Made by a program: the position numbers and the translations under genes. A DNA stretch of 5,201 bases, taken from assembly GCA_007119455.1 (NCBI GenBank), contig SKPR01000025.1, forward strand, positions 1 to 5,201, in the 5' to 3' direction. The notes beneath the pieces are model-generated. The model ran no database searches, was not told where the DNA came from, and was given only the letters and a program-made list of their open reading frames with translations. Below are positions 4,829 through 5,201 of the stretch, piece after piece. How positions within the stretch are numbered: the stretch's first letter is position 1; each line of letters begins with the position of its first letter. This stretch comes from Candidatus Brevefilum sp. (GTDB taxonomy: Bacteria; Chloroflexota; Anaerolineae; Anaerolineales; Anaerolineaceae).

Positions 4829-5201
4829 ATGGCTAAGGAATTACCCAAAACATACGACTTCAACGAAACGGAATCCCACCTGTACCAGATGTGGTGGGAT
4901 GCCGGGTATTTCAAACCCTGGAATGATCCTAACGAGCCTGATTTTAACCCCGAAATTGAACCCTTTGTGATCTCAATTCCACCTGCGAACGTCACTGGTT
5001 CACTCCACCTGGGGCATGCAATAGTGGTTGCGCTGGAAGATTTGATGATCCGCTACCACCGCATGAAAGGCGAGCCTGCTCTGTGGGTGCCCGGGGTTGA
5101 CCATGCTGGTATCGCCACCCAACTACAGGTGGAAAAGATGTTACTGGAAGAAGGTACCAGCCGCCGTGAGCTGGGTCGTGAGAAGTTTTTGGAGCGGATC
5201 T
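4829..5201 (+). CDS. valS: Valyl-tRNA synthetase, N-terminal part (cut by window edge)
   Basis: This class I aminoacyl-tRNA synthetase charges tRNA-Val with valine in the cytoplasm; only the first 124 codons are in the window. The N-terminal KTYDFNETE and the class I HIGH signature as HLGH (60-63, within PPANVTGSLHLGHA) are clear. So is the ValRS-typical PGVDHAGIATQLQVE segment after the first Rossmann strand. The ATG at 4829 has a strong site, GGAGGA (4815-4820), with an 8-base gap. The frame is open to the right edge. Such genes are often controlled by a valine T-box, and one exists at 1894-2150, but it is separated from valS by the IS element and the hydrolase gene. Leucyl- or isoleucyl-tRNA synthetase is less likely because of the ITQ-type DHAGIATQ motif and the ANVTGSLH context. 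Confidence 0.96.
   Translation, partial: MAKELPKTYDFNETESHLYQMWWDAGYFKPWNDPNEPDFNPEIEPFVISIPPANVTGSLHLGHAIVVALEDLMIRYHRMKGEPALWVPGVDHAGIATQLQVEKMLLEEGTSRRELGREKFLERI

Overview
The window looks like a chromosomal stretch from a free-living bacterium of moderate GC content. A member of the Chloroflexota (Anaerolineae-like) would fit: it carries a T-box riboswitch, sigma70-type promoters and good Shine-Dalgarno sites. This assignment is an inference from gene style and has not been tested by a search. All genes lie on the + strand except the transposase of an insertion sequence.

Left part (1-1839). A small protein of unknown function (26-436) is followed by about 330 bases without a gene. That gap holds two weak hairpins and, near its right end, a very good promoter (TTGACA-N17-TATACT). 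The promoter drives a stand-alone GDP-mannose 4,6-dehydratase gene (769-1839) that starts with TTG. The enzyme makes GDP-4-keto-6-deoxymannose, the precursor of activated 6-deoxyhexoses for surface glycans; its usual partner enzymes are not in view.

Middle part (1859-3657). Right after gmd comes a promoter and a complete T-box leader (about 1894-2150). Stem I has a GTC (valine) specifier, the T-box bulge is TGGT, and the leader ends in a 10-bp terminator with five T. A T-box of this kind senses uncharged tRNA-Val and normally controls valS. Here it is followed instead by a possible 31-codon ORF and then by a complete IS256-family element (2326-3649). The element has 27-bp imperfect terminal inverted repeats, a perfect 8-bp target duplication (AAAGAATT) and an apparently intact transposase on the - strand.

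Right part (3658-5201). An alpha/beta-hydrolase gene (3768-4580) is followed by an AT-rich spacer and then by the beginning of valS (valyl-tRNA synthetase), which runs off the right edge. The valine T-box and valS are therefore on the same strand but about 2.7 kb apart, separated by the insertion sequence and the hydrolase gene. The 248 bases directly upstream of valS contain no T-box but do contain possible promoters. The most interesting reading is that valS has been cut off from its tRNA-sensing leader by one or more insertions, leaving an orphan T-box.
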